From an uncultured Saprospiraceae bacterium (GTDB lineage: Bacteria; Bacteroidota; Bacteroidia; Chitinophagales; Saprospiraceae), in assembly GCA_937894165.1 (NCBI GenBank), contig CALCSX010000289.1, positions 1-11,008 on the forward strand: a stretch of DNA of 11,008 nt, written 5' to 3'. Below the pieces are notes generated by a model. That model was not told where the DNA came from. It worked only from the letters and a program-made list of their open reading frames with translations, and searched no databases. A program made the translations under genes and the position numbers. Positions 1-7,851 of this stretch are shown here, piece by piece. Positions within the stretch are counted from its first letter, which is position 1. Every line of letters starts with the position of its first letter.

Positions 1-6
1 TTATAT

Positions 7-17
7 GATATTTGCAG
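7..17 (+). promoter_or_regulatory. Possible -7 promoter element of rluF
   Basis: GATATTTG at 7-14 differs by one base from the Bacteroidota -7 consensus TAnnTTTG. It continues as CAG, exactly as do the elements before purF and sufB. The -33 region lies outside the window, so this cannot be confirmed. Confidence 0.4.
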
Positions 18-32
18 AAAAAAGAAAGTAGC

Positions 33-794
33 GTGGAAAAAACCAATGATAATTCGATAAGTCTGAATAAATATATCAGTAATACCGGAATTTGCTCGAG
101 AAGAGAGGCAGATGACATGATTTCAGAAGGGCGAGTCAGTTTGAATGGAATTATCGCTAGGCCGGGCAATAGAGTTTTTGAAGGAGATGAAGTCTTATTG
201 GACGGTAATGCACTAAATGCGCCACCGGATGTTTTATACATCGCTTTCCATAAGCCTGTTGGCGTAGTATGTACCACAGATTTAAAAGAGAAGAAGAATA
301 TTATCTCCTACATCAATCATCCTCAGCGGCTTTTTCCCATCGGTAGGCTTGATAAGCCTTCAGAGGGCTTGATTTTCCTTACTAATGATGGTGATATCGT
401 CAATAAAATCCTGCGCGCCGGAAATAATCACGAAAAAGAGTACATTGTTTCAGTCAAACAGCCCATTACCACAGAATTTTATGAAAAAATGAGTTCAGGA
501 GTTCCGATTTTGGGAACGATGACACTACCATGCAAAGTGGTTCCTCTTTCCAACTTTAAATTTAGGATTACCCTTACGCAAGGCCTAAACAGGCAAATTA
601 GAAGGATGTGTGAATATCTCAATTATGATGTGACCTCTTTGAAAAGAACCCGTATCATGAATGTAGAATTAGGTGATTTGCCTCTCGGCAAATGGCGGGA
701 ATTGAGTAAAGCTGAAATTGCCGGAATTATGAGTTTAGTCGAGAAATCATCTAAAACAGAGGAAGCTTCTCTCAAGAAGAAAAAGCGAAAGTAA
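33..794 (+). CDS. rluF: 23S rRNA pseudouridine synthase RluF (S4 domain plus RsuA/RluB/E/F-type catalytic domain)
   Basis: Isomerises a specific uridine in 23S rRNA to pseudouridine; in E. coli, RluF acts on U2604 in the peptidyl-transferase region. With the GTG start at 33 the protein has 253 residues. An N-terminal S4 RNA-binding domain (LNKYISNTGICSRREAD, about residues 11-28) is followed by the catalytic motif GRLDKPSEGLIFLTNDGD, whose Asp107 is the expected catalytic residue. The stretches VNKILRAGN, VPILGTMT, GLNRQIRRMCEYLNYDV and RTRIMNV match RluF as I remember it and separate it from RluB and RluE. The C-terminal tail is rich in lysine. Start choice: a TTG at 12 is also in frame, after a stop at 6-8, but it lies inside a promoter-like GATATTTGCAG, so GTG at 33 is preferred. 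The family is confident; the exact start is not. Confidence 0.93.
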   Translation: MEKTNDNSISLNKYISNTGICSRREADDMISEGRVSLNGIIARPGNRVFEGDEVLLDGNALNAPPDVLYIAFHKPVGVVCTTDLKEKKNIISYINHPQRLFPIGRLDKPSEGLIFLTNDGDIVNKILRAGNNHEKEYIVSVKQPITTEFYEKMSSGVPILGTMTLPCKVVPLSNFKFRITLTQGLNRQIRRMCEYLNYDVTSLKRTRIMNVELGDLPLGKWRELSKAEIAGIMSLVEKSSKTEEASLKKKKRK

Positions 795-884
795 GCCGAC
801 AGTCTTTTAACAACCCTTTACACTGAATTAACATAATACAATGTTTATGTGATGCATTTCTGGCTTAAATTGATAGGAAAGTGC

Positions 885-892
885 TACCTTTG
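885..892 (+). promoter_or_regulatory. Bacteroidota-type -7 promoter element of the purF-like gene
   Basis: TACCTTTG matches TAnnTTTG exactly. Transcription would start a few bases downstream (about 896-900), leaving a leader of about 15 nt before the ATG at 914. A -33 box is not clear; TTTCTGG at 857-863 has suitable spacing but is weak. The element lies inside the longest open frame, which could begin at GTG 881, and so argues against that start. Confidence 0.65.
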
Positions 893-913
893 CAGAACAA
901 TATCCAACGAATT

Positions 914-2806
914 ATGAGTGATGCAATTGAGCATGAATGCGGCATAGCATTCTTACGATTAAAGAAACCTCTCCAATTTTATCGAGAAAAGTATGGCACT
1001 CCGCTGTATGGTATTAATAAGATGCACATAATGATGCAGAAAATGAGGAATCGCGGGCAAGATGGAGCCGGTCTAGCCTCGATTAAAATTGGCATGGAGC
1101 CGGGACAAAGATACATTTCAAGAAAAAGAACAATTGGTCCTCAATATTTAAAGGATTTATTCGATGGCATTCATTCTCATTTTATAAACGAGCCTGATAT
1201 TAATTCACTTTCAGATCAAGAATTGAAAGTAAAATATCCATACGTTGGGGAGGTGTATTTGGGTCATTTGCGCTATGGAACTCATGGAATCAATACCATT
1301 GAAGCGTGTCACCCTGTGTTGCGACAAAATAATTGGATTAGTAGAAATCTAATGCTGGCAGGGAATTTTAACCTTACGAATGTAGACGAAATGTTCGGCG
1401 AATTAGTGACTTTAGGTCAATATCCAAAGGAAGTTTCTGATACAGTTACTGTCCTTGAAAAAATCGGACATTTCTTGGACGACGAAGTACAACGCCTTTT
1501 CAACTGGTATAAACCTGATGGCTTCAGCAATCGTGAGATTAACGACATGATCTTCGACAATCTAAATGTTCAAAAAGTGGTGAATAAAGCTTCCAGAAAA
1601 TTCGATGGGGGATACGTATTGGGTGGTTTGATCGGACATGGTGATGGCTTTATGATGAGGGATCCCAATGGAATAAGACCCGCATTTTGGTTTGAAGATG
1701 ATGAAATAGTAGTAGCTGCTTCGGAAAGACCCGCTATCCAAACAGCTTTCAATATTCGGTATAAATTCATTCAAGAGCTCGAGCCGGGCAATGTTCTTGT
1801 GGTAAAGCATAATGGACAGGTAAAATTGGAACGTTTTACTGAAAAGAGACCTGTGACACCATGTTCTTTCGAGAGAATTTATTTTTCCAGAGGAAATGAT
1901 AGGGATATTTATCTGGAACGTAAAAATTTAGGTAGAAAATTAGCGGATATTGTCTTGAAGGAAGTTGATTATGATTTCAAGCATACTGTTTTCTCCTATG
2001 TGCCCAATACTGCTGAGTCAGCCTTTTTTGGTCTGATAGAAGGTCTTGAAGCCAAGCTAAATGAAATTAAAATTGCACAAATCAATGCATTAGAAGATAA
2101 AAATGACACCGCTGAGGTGAAAAGAATCCTTGAAAAAAGTGCAAGAATTGAAAAATTAGTGGTCAAAGATGAGAAATTAAGAACTTTCATTGCCGATGAT
2201 GCATCCAGAGGTGACTTAGTTTCTCACGTGTACGATGTGACTTATGGGATTGTCGAAAACGAAGTCGATACGATGGTTCTTATTGACGACTCGATTGTTA
2301 GAGGAACCACTTTACGAGACAGCATTTTGAGTATCGTAGCCAGATTGAATCCGAAGAAAATAATTGTAGTCTCATCTGCACCTCAGATTCGCTATCCTGA
2401 TTGCTATGGCATCGATATGTCCAAGATGAAGAGCTTTATAGCTTTCGAAGCAATGTTGGAATTGTTGAAAGAAACGAAACAAGAGAACTTATTAGACGAG
2501 GTTTTCGAAAAATGTAAAGCGCAGGAAGATCTGCCATCCGAACATATCCAAAACTATGTAAAAGAGCTTTACGAGAGATTTGATTACGAAAGAATTTCTG
2601 AGAAAATCGGTGAATTGCTAACACCCCCCGGTATTAAACCTGAAGTTAAAATAATTTTCCAGACATTGGAAGGACTGCATGAAGCTTGCCCCAATCACAA
2701 AGGCGATTGGTATTTTTCAGGAGATTTCCCAACACCCGGCGGTCATAAAGTCGTCAATCGAGCATTTTTGAATTTTATGGAAGGTAAGGATGTAAGGGCT
2801 TATTAA
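914..2806 (+). CDS. purF: Long-form amidophosphoribosyltransferase-like class II glutamine amidotransferase
   Basis: Predicted to make 5-phosphoribosylamine from PRPP and glutamine, the first step of purine synthesis, in the cytoplasm. The 630-residue protein starts MSDAIEHECGIAF. Cys9 is the expected N-terminal nucleophile of the Ntn-type glutaminase, probably exposed by removal of the short leader. The glutaminase half also shows NRGQDGAGLA, YLGHLRYGTHG and AGNFNLTNVDE. The phosphoribosyltransferase half has the PRPP-binding motif VLIDDSIVRGTT at residues 455-466, followed by VVSSAPQIRYPDCYGIDM. The ending EACPNHKGDWYFSGDFPTPGG is typical of the long Bacteroidota form. Canonical PurF is shorter, about 470-510 residues; here extra sequence lies between the two halves and at the C-terminus. 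An in-frame GTG at 881 was rejected because a promoter element overlaps it. It is transcribed separately from rluF (119 bp gap). Whether this long form is the main PurF or a second paralogue cannot be told from the window. Confidence 0.88.
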   Translation: MSDAIEHECGIAFLRLKKPLQFYREKYGTPLYGINKMHIMMQKMRNRGQDGAGLASIKIGMEPGQRYISRKRTIGPQYLKDLFDGIHSHFINEPDINSLSDQELKVKYPYVGEVYLGHLRYGTHGINTIEACHPVLRQNNWISRNLMLAGNFNLTNVDEMFGELVTLGQYPKEVSDTVTVLEKIGHFLDDEVQRLFNWYKPDGFSNREINDMIFDNLNVQKVVNKASRKFDGGYVLGGLIGHGDGFMMRDPNGIRPAFWFEDDEIVVAASERPAIQTAFNIRYKFIQELEPGNVLVVKHNGQVKLERFTEKRPVTPCSFERIYFSRGNDRDIYLERKNLGRKLADIVLKEVDYDFKHTVFSYVPNTAESAFFGLIEGLEAKLNEIKIAQINALEDKNDTAEVKRILEKSARIEKLVVKDEKLRTFIADDASRGDLVSHVYDVTYGIVENEVDTMVLIDDSIVRGTTLRDSILSIVARLNPKKIIVVSSAPQIRYPDCYGIDMSKMKSFIAFEAMLELLKETKQENLLDEVFEKCKAQEDLPSEHIQNYVKELYERFDYERISEKIGELLTPPGIKPEVKIIFQTLEGLHEACPNHKGDWYFSGDFPTPGGHKVVNRAFLNFMEGKDVRAY

Positions 2807-2870
2807 AAATTATAAATTCAGAATAGTGGAATATCTTCGCTGGAATTCCTAAATGTTTCCCACGATAATT

Positions 2871-3644
2871 TTAGAACATCAACCCTGCTGTGAGATTCAG
2901 TCTCGAATTTCTGTAAATCCACTCAGCGGGGAAGAAATCTTCAAAATGCGCTTGACTATGTTGTACTGTGAATTCTAGTCCGGTTTTAAAAATTATACTA
3001 CTTCCAAATCCAAAAAGCATTCCTGCACCAATGCCATATCTGATTCCACCCTTTGTTTGCAATAGACAATCACTGCATATACTATGTGCAAAAGTATATC
3101 CTAAATTGAAATTAATAAATGGTGTATTTAATTTAGGAAGAAGTATGGATTGATGGCCTATGGTGACCGGGTGTAATAAAGCATCATCATGAAGCTCTTG
3201 TAGCTCTACACCATAGGATGCAGTAAAAAAATGATGAAGGTGGTAGCGTCTTAAATATTTCACCTCTAAAGCCCAACTGTTGAAGATGATTTGACTAAAA
3301 TTAGAACTGTTTCCGAAACCTAAATGCCCGGAAAATTGAAAGAAACCCTTCTCCTCTAAATTTAGAATATTAGGTCTTGAGAAACTAATATTGGTAATAT
3401 TAATAGCTTCTTTATCGCTGTTTTGGAATACATCTTTTACATCCTTCATTTTTAAATAACTTTTATTCCCATTTCTGAGCTCGAGAAAGAAAGTGTCATT
3501 CTTGATTTCTAAGAGTTCCCCATAAATTGTAATTTTATTTTTGAGATAAAATATATCTTGGTATTTAATATCATCCTGTCCGAATAATGGTAAAGTGAAT
3601 ATCAAGCTAAGCAGTAGAACAAAAGAGCGCATTGAAAATTTCAT
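2871..3644 (-). CDS. Exported beta-barrel-like outer-membrane protein, copy 1 of a tandem pair
   Basis: No named family recognised; 257 residues. Residues 1-22 look like a Sec signal peptide (basic start, hydrophobic core, then LFGQ). Residues about 30-72 form a small beta domain of the type DIFYLKNxxxxxGELLEIKNDTFFLE...YLKMKDVKDV, common in secreted Bacteroidota proteins. The rest has alternating hydrophobic and polar residues, glycine-rich turns (GGIRYGIGAGMLFGFGS) and a final Phe, as in small outer-membrane beta-barrels. The neighbour at 3703-4458 is a paralogue: the beta domain aligns in the same register, and both share RRYHxHHFxTAxYG, LxxVTIGHQS/LTIGHQS and NTPFIN. The gap between the two genes is 58 bp, so co-transcription is likely. 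Function unknown; an adhesin or surface barrel is a guess. Confidence 0.8.
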   Translation of the reverse strand: MKFSMRSFVLLLSLIFTLPLFGQDDIKYQDIFYLKNKITIYGELLEIKNDTFFLELRNGNKSYLKMKDVKDVFQNSDKEAINITNISFSRPNILNLEEKGFFQFSGHLGFGNSSNFSQIIFNSWALEVKYLRRYHLHHFFTASYGVELQELHDDALLHPVTIGHQSILLPKLNTPFINFNLGYTFAHSICSDCLLQTKGGIRYGIGAGMLFGFGSSIIFKTGLEFTVQHSQAHFEDFFPAEWIYRNSRLNLTAGLMF

Positions 3645-3702
3645 AATTGATATTTGAATATTAATGAGTTTTCTACCTAAAATTGTACTCTCTCCAGGCC
3701 TT

Positions 3703-4458
3703 CTAGAAAATCAAGCCAATAGAAAACAATACTCGATTGCTACTAATTTGAGTCTCCCTTTGAAAGTGAGGTGCTTCAATGTATTCTTTACTTAATTGAC
3801 GAACTAATTCTACACCTGTTTTGAACATCGTATTCTCCCCGGCACGAAAAAGCATTCCAATACCTGCACTTAATCTCAAACCTCCTGTAACATTTTCTGT
3901 AAAATTAGTGGAATTGCCAGTGAAATGTGCAAAACCGTAACCTATATTAGCATTTATAAAAGGTGTATTACCCTTTGTGTAAAGGATGGATTGATGTCCA
4001 ATTGTCAAGGGGTGAAAAACAGTGTTGTAGTGATGTGTAACTATTTCAATGCCATAAGTTGCCGTGAGGAAATGATGTGGATGATATCGGCGCAAATATT
4101 TAATTTCCGAGGATAAGCTACCCGGTGCATAACTGAATGCAGAGGACATTTGAAAGAAATTTCTCTTTTCCCTTTCTAAAAGAATTCTTTTATAAATTGA
4201 ACTGTAGCCGGAATTAGAAATATTTTCAATACCATATTGCCTTATATCTCTTATATCTTTCAACGTGAGGTAACTAGTTTTACCGTTCTCCAATTCTAAA
4301 AAGATCGTGTCACTCTTGATTTCTATAAGTTGTCCGTAAACGGTAGCAAAATTCTTTAAAGTAAATTTATCTTTATAATGATTTTCAGTCTGTGCTATTA
4401 AAGTTAATGTCACTGATGAAAATATTAGAGTATAAAATAAGCGTTGAAAACCTTTCAT
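3703..4458 (-). CDS. Exported beta-barrel-like outer-membrane protein, copy 2 of a tandem pair
   Basis: No named family recognised; 251 residues. A signal peptide covers about residues 1-23 (MKGFQRLF, then a hydrophobic stretch ending LIAQ). The beta domain at about 30-72 (FTLKNFATVYGQLIEIKSDTIFLE) aligns without gaps to copy 1. The barrel-like part contains LRRYHPHHFLTATYGIEIV, LTIGHQSIL, NTPFINANIGYGFAHF and GLRLSAGIGMLFRAG, and ends in SIGLIF with a terminal Phe. Divergence from copy 1 is large outside the shared motifs, so the duplication is old. It lies 46 bp downstream of the lipoprotein gene on the same strand. Order of transcription: lipoprotein, this gene, then copy 1. An envelope role is inferred from export signals only. 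Confidence 0.8.
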   Translation of the reverse strand: MKGFQRLFYTLIFSSVTLTLIAQTENHYKDKFTLKNFATVYGQLIEIKSDTIFLELENGKTSYLTLKDIRDIRQYGIENISNSGYSSIYKRILLEREKRNFFQMSSAFSYAPGSLSSEIKYLRRYHPHHFLTATYGIEIVTHHYNTVFHPLTIGHQSILYTKGNTPFINANIGYGFAHFTGNSTNFTENVTGGLRLSAGIGMLFRAGENTMFKTGVELVRQLSKEYIEAPHFQRETQISSNRVLFSIGLIF

Positions 4459-4504
4459 GATATTTACTTTTTAATGAGCCTAAATAGATTTATTAAGACA
4501 TCCA

Positions 4505-5164
4505 TTATTTTATCTTTTTGCTACAAAGAGGTTTTATCAGTTTTTGAATCATGGCCACCACATCTTCGTAAACTTCAGGACTGTATTTTTGTGTAAGTAT
4601 TCGATCGTAATACAGAACTTCACGATTTTCTATATCGAAGGCGAATATTTGTATGTCTGAAAAAGGGCGTGTTGAAGGCCTTATGACGTCCTCCGGAATA
4701 TATTCAGCCTCCTTCATTTTGTCCTCGGGTAAGGGATATTCCCCTTTGAAATTTACAAAAACGGCTAAAGTAGAATTGCCCAGAGCTGCTTTATATTTCG
4801 AGAAAATTTTTTCCAAAATAGCTTTTGTGAAGGTCTCCGAAGTATCCTGAATGGAGTAAACTAATGCCATTTCGTTCAAGTCCTGTGGCGAAAGAGGTAG
4901 ATCTTTAGCTTCATAACATGCTCCAAGAGAATTTTTCGAGATCCTGGCTATTAAAGCAATATTCACCTTCTCTAGAGCGGGATCTCTTTTTTGTTGATCG
5001 AAATCATTCATATAATTTTCAACAAATGGAGAAAATATCACTACTCGTTCAGTCTGCTCTGTTAATAATTTAAAATCAGGACTATATTGTCCGGTCTTGC
5101 AGCCGGAAAACTGCAAAAGTATAATAAGAGGTAGAATCAAATAATTGACGATTTTATTTATCAA
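4505..5164 (-). CDS. Hypothetical lipoprotein
   Basis: A 219-residue protein with a hydrophobic N-terminus (MINKIVNYLILPLIILLQFSGC) ending in a lipobox-like FSGC, so Cys22 is probably lipidated and the mature protein membrane-anchored. Phe at the -3 position is unusual; Leu is typical. The rest looks soluble and mixed alpha/beta, with many acidic and basic residues and no motif I can assign. The start codon is TTG at 5164: no in-frame ATG precedes the hydrophobic segment, and the nearby ATG further upstream is in another frame and soon hits a stop. An element resembling TAnnnTTTG overlaps this start, so the start is uncertain. It probably leads a three-gene envelope cluster with the two barrel-like genes downstream (gap 46 bp). 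Function unknown. Confidence 0.75.
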   Translation of the reverse strand: MINKIVNYLILPLIILLQFSGCKTGQYSPDFKLLTEQTERVVIFSPFVENYMNDFDQQKRDPALEKVNIALIARISKNSLGACYEAKDLPLSPQDLNEMALVYSIQDTSETFTKAILEKIFSKYKAALGNSTLAVFVNFKGEYPLPEDKMKEAEYIPEDVIRPSTRPFSDIQIFAFDIENREVLYYDRILTQKYSPEVYEDVVAMIQKLIKPLCSKKIK

Positions 5165-5268
5165 AAGTTATAAAGTTCATTATGTAAATAATGTAGAAGT
5201 AATATTTATAATACTTTCATTCCTGATAAAAGGTTGCCTGGGCAAAAAGATTATTATTAAATTTTTTA

Positions 5269-6276
5269 TTAATTTTTGATTAATTTCTTACTCACAATGC
5301 CCTCCGTTGTATTGATGGTTAAGATATACATGCCCGGATTAAGGTTTGATATATTTAAAGGACTAGTAGGATTAATAAAATTAACAATTTTTTGACCGGC
5401 CATATTGGATATAGTAACAGATGTTAATTCACTTAAAAAATCATTAAATGAATAATTCAAAAGATCTCCGGCCGGGTTAGGAAAGATATCAATAGTAATA
5501 TCTGTTGCGACTTGGTCTACAGTACTTGATGTTGGATTAATAAAGCTGAAAATAGTGCCATTAGGAATCATTCCTTCTAAATAGGCATCCTCTAAATTTA
5601 TTGGACCTATAAATAATTCAGGTGAAGAGGGATCACCTGTTAAAACTAAAGCATTTTCTGACAACTCTTCCCAGTCGATATTATAGGCTGGATCAAATAA
5701 AACTAAGGGTCCGGTTCCAATGTCAAAAGAAAATTCCGGATAATTAACAGAACTCTCGCCGAAATGGATTTCGAAATTATTGGAACCTTCATATAGCCAT
5801 AATTGAAAATTAGCAAAATCATTGGAAACACCATTTTCATCCAGCTCATCGTAAAACCCCACATTTTTCCATTCTACTTTTAATATTCTATTACCTTCCG
5901 CACCTACTAATAGGTAGGATATATTAGACTGAGACCCTAATGTTGGTTCGCCCAATACTATATCATATCCTCTGTCTATGATGTCAGCGCCAAAAGGTAT
6001 CATAATAGGAAGTTCATCTTCGAAACTTAAAGTTAAAGCTATATCACTTCCTAATCCTGTAAGTAATAAATTTTCAGTTTGGAAATCAAAAAATTCAAAA
6101 TCAAAGCCTATAGGAATTAAGTAGTCCGGATCATCCCAAGTCATATTTCCATTTAATGAAATACTACCTTCTAAATCTTCGTAAGATCCTTGTGCTACTT
6201 CAAAATTATACGATTGTGAATAAACATCGAAAAAACACATTGAAAGGAGACTGAAAAGTAAAATTCTTAAGTACAT
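5269..6276 (-). CDS. Secreted protein with C-terminal type IX secretion (Por secretion system) sorting domain
   Basis: A 335-residue protein. A signal peptide (MYLRILLFSLLSMCFFDVYSQ, cleavage near residue 21) leads to the periplasm. Residues about 262-335 are a typical T9SS type A sorting domain: the FPNPAGD start, NMAGQKI in the middle, and LNPGMYILTI...KKLIKN at the end. This directs the protein across the outer membrane and to the cell surface. The central part (about 22-250) is beta-rich, with MTWDDPDYLIPIGFDFEF, WLYEGSNNFEIHFGES and GPLVLFDP; I recognise it as a type seen in Bacteroidota secreted proteins but know no activity for it. No catalytic motif is visible. A near-equal-length paralogue lies directly upstream at 6551-7558. 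The promoter is probably within 6277-6490, where TGATTTTG (6309-6302, minus strand) is one base off the -7 consensus. Confidence 0.88.
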   Translation of the reverse strand: MYLRILLFSLLSMCFFDVYSQSYNFEVAQGSYEDLEGSISLNGNMTWDDPDYLIPIGFDFEFFDFQTENLLLTGLGSDIALTLSFEDELPIMIPFGADIIDRGYDIVLGEPTLGSQSNISYLLVGAEGNRILKVEWKNVGFYDELDENGVSNDFANFQLWLYEGSNNFEIHFGESSVNYPEFSFDIGTGPLVLFDPAYNIDWEELSENALVLTGDPSSPELFIGPINLEDAYLEGMIPNGTIFSFINPTSSTVDQVATDITIDIFPNPAGDLLNYSFNDFLSELTSVTISNMAGQKIVNFINPTSPLNISNLNPGMYILTINTTEGIVSKKLIKN

Positions 6277-6329
6277 TATTTTAAATTTTAAGTGGGATAA
6301 ACAAAATCACTAAATAGAATATTAATTCT

Positions 6330-6487
6330 TTAAAGATATGAAATTGTATTGATATTGACTTATGAGTTTTGAATTATTCATAAAGTAAATCTGTTAAATT
6401 TTCCCTCAACTTGCCCTTTAAATGAGCCATGTTTGAATAATTGGTTATATCTGTTTAGCACTCTTCGAAATTCGAGAATGGCTTTTT
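6330..6487. repeat. Upstream block of the T9SS gene duplication, copy A
   Basis: This stretch upstream of the intact secreted-protein gene matches 7639-7794 upstream of the pseudogene in the same order: TTAAAGATATG, TGTATTGATATTG, CTGTTAAATTT, ATATCTGTTTAGCACTCTT and GAATGGCTTTTT. Similarity fades after the last element. The duplicated unit therefore includes gene plus leader. Nothing in it looks coding. Confidence 0.75.
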
Positions 6488-6550
6488 ACAAGCATTACTT
6501 TGATTTTATAAAATTGTTGCTTTGAAGTAATACATTTATACCATAAAGAA

Positions 6551-7558
6551 TTATTTCTTGATTAATTTCTTGCACGCAACGCCATCTTTAGTATAAAATT
6601 CTATAATATAAATACCCGGATGTAAAAATGAAATATCTATGGGGCTGGAAGGAAAAGCAATATTAAAAATTTCCTGACCGGACATACTCACGATTGCTAA
6701 AGACGATATTTCCATGGCTACATCAATAATTGAGAAATTCATCAAATCAACTGCCGGATTTGGAAATACTTTCATGGAGATATTAGGAGCTATTTGGTTT
6801 CGTGTACTAGAAGTAGATTTAATAAATCGGTAGATTGTACCATTTGGAACCATCCCATCTAAATATGCATCTTCTATATCTATAGGTCCAACGGAAAAAT
6901 TAGGCGAAGCGGGATCACCATTTAAAACCATTGCATTTTCTGATAATACATCTTCAAATTCATCTAATTCCGGTTCAAATACGACTAGAGGTCCTGATTC
7001 TTCGTCAAAGGATAAGGCTGGGTAATTGATAGAACTTTCACCAAAATGTATTTCAAAATTATTGGATCCTTCATAAAGCCAAAATTGAAAATTGGCAAAA
7101 TCGTTAGACTCTTCATTTTCTTCATATTCATAATAAAAACCTACATTATTCCACTCAATTTTTAATATTCTAGATCCTTCTAGACCTTCTAACTTATAAG
7201 AAATATTAGAAAGTGACTCTGGTGTTGGTTCGTAAATATCCATATCATATGCTCTATCAATAATATCACTGCCAAAAGGTACTAAAAGTGGAAAAATTCC
7301 GGCTGGTGCAAAAGTATTTGTTAGAGCTGCTCCTAGACCATAAAAATAAAGCTCATTTATCGATATATCAAAAAAATCAAATTCAAAACCAATAGGAATA
7401 ATGTATTCCGGATCATCCCACGTCATATTCCCATTTAAAGAAATACTACCTTATAAATCGCTATAAGTGCCTTGAGAAACCTCAAAATTATATGTTTGAG
7501 ATTGTACATTTGAAAAAATTAATAAAAAAAGGCTAAAAAGTAAAATTCTAGGGTACAT
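6551..7558 (-). pseudogene. Paralogous T9SS-sorted secreted protein gene interrupted by one in-frame stop codon
   Basis: Read from the ATG at 7558 this gives 335 codons, the same length as the intact neighbour: a signal peptide (MYPRILLFSLFLLIFSNVQSQ), TYNFEVSQGTYSDL, then TAA at 7453-7451 as codon 36, then GSISLNGNMTWDDPEY onward in the same frame. In the intact copy the matching codon is GAA (DLEGSISLNG), so one base change explains the stop. The rest is open to 6551 and keeps an intact T9SS sorting domain (VFPNPAVD ... FLHPGIYIIEF...KKLIKK). Restarting at the ATG at 7426 would give 291 residues without a signal peptide, so a sorting domain that cannot reach the T9SS. A recent pseudogene is most likely; a sequencing error or stop readthrough is the alternative. 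Confidence 0.85.
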
Positions 7559-7638
7559 AATTTGAAGTTTTTGAGTAAGAAAAGGTGTCTTTCTAAGCTA
7601 AGCTTTAATTATAATTTGGTATTTACTAATTTGATCTT

Positions 7639-7794
7639 TTAAAGATATGGAAATGTATTGATATTGTCTTATGATTTTTAGATTATTCAAAGTGTACATC
7701 TGTTAAATTTCCCTCCAATTTGCTCTTTAAAAAGCATGTTTGAAGAATTAGGTATATCTGTTTAGCACTCTTAGAAATTCGAGAATGGCTTTTT
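7639..7794. repeat. Upstream block of the T9SS gene duplication, copy B
   Basis: Matches 6330-6487 with scattered substitutions and small indels. It also ends in AGAAATTCGAGAATGGCTTTTT-type sequence; the last 22 bases include the palindromic half-site that forms the array further right. The stretch between it and the pseudogene start (7559-7638) is longer and less similar than in copy A. Confidence 0.72.
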
Positions 7795-7851
7795 GACCAT
7801 TTGCTATTTTTTAAATTCTAGAGTATCTCATAAAATATACTCTTGTCTACA

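Noticed and set aside
2807..2870. Bidirectional terminator between the convergent purF and barrel genes
   Set aside because: Only a five-pair GGAAT/ATTCC stem is present, with no T-run on either strand.
5231..5250. Weak hairpin TTGCC-CA-GGCAA as terminator of the intact secreted-protein gene (minus strand)
   Set aside because: The loop of two bases is too tight, the stem is only five pairs, and the following T-run is short and broken by CC.
6492..6550. AT-rich inverted repeats (ATTACTT/AAGTAAT and ATTTTATAAAAT) behind the pseudogene
   Set aside because: The stems are weak and AT-only with no T-tract in the right place; in DNA this AT-rich they are expected by chance.
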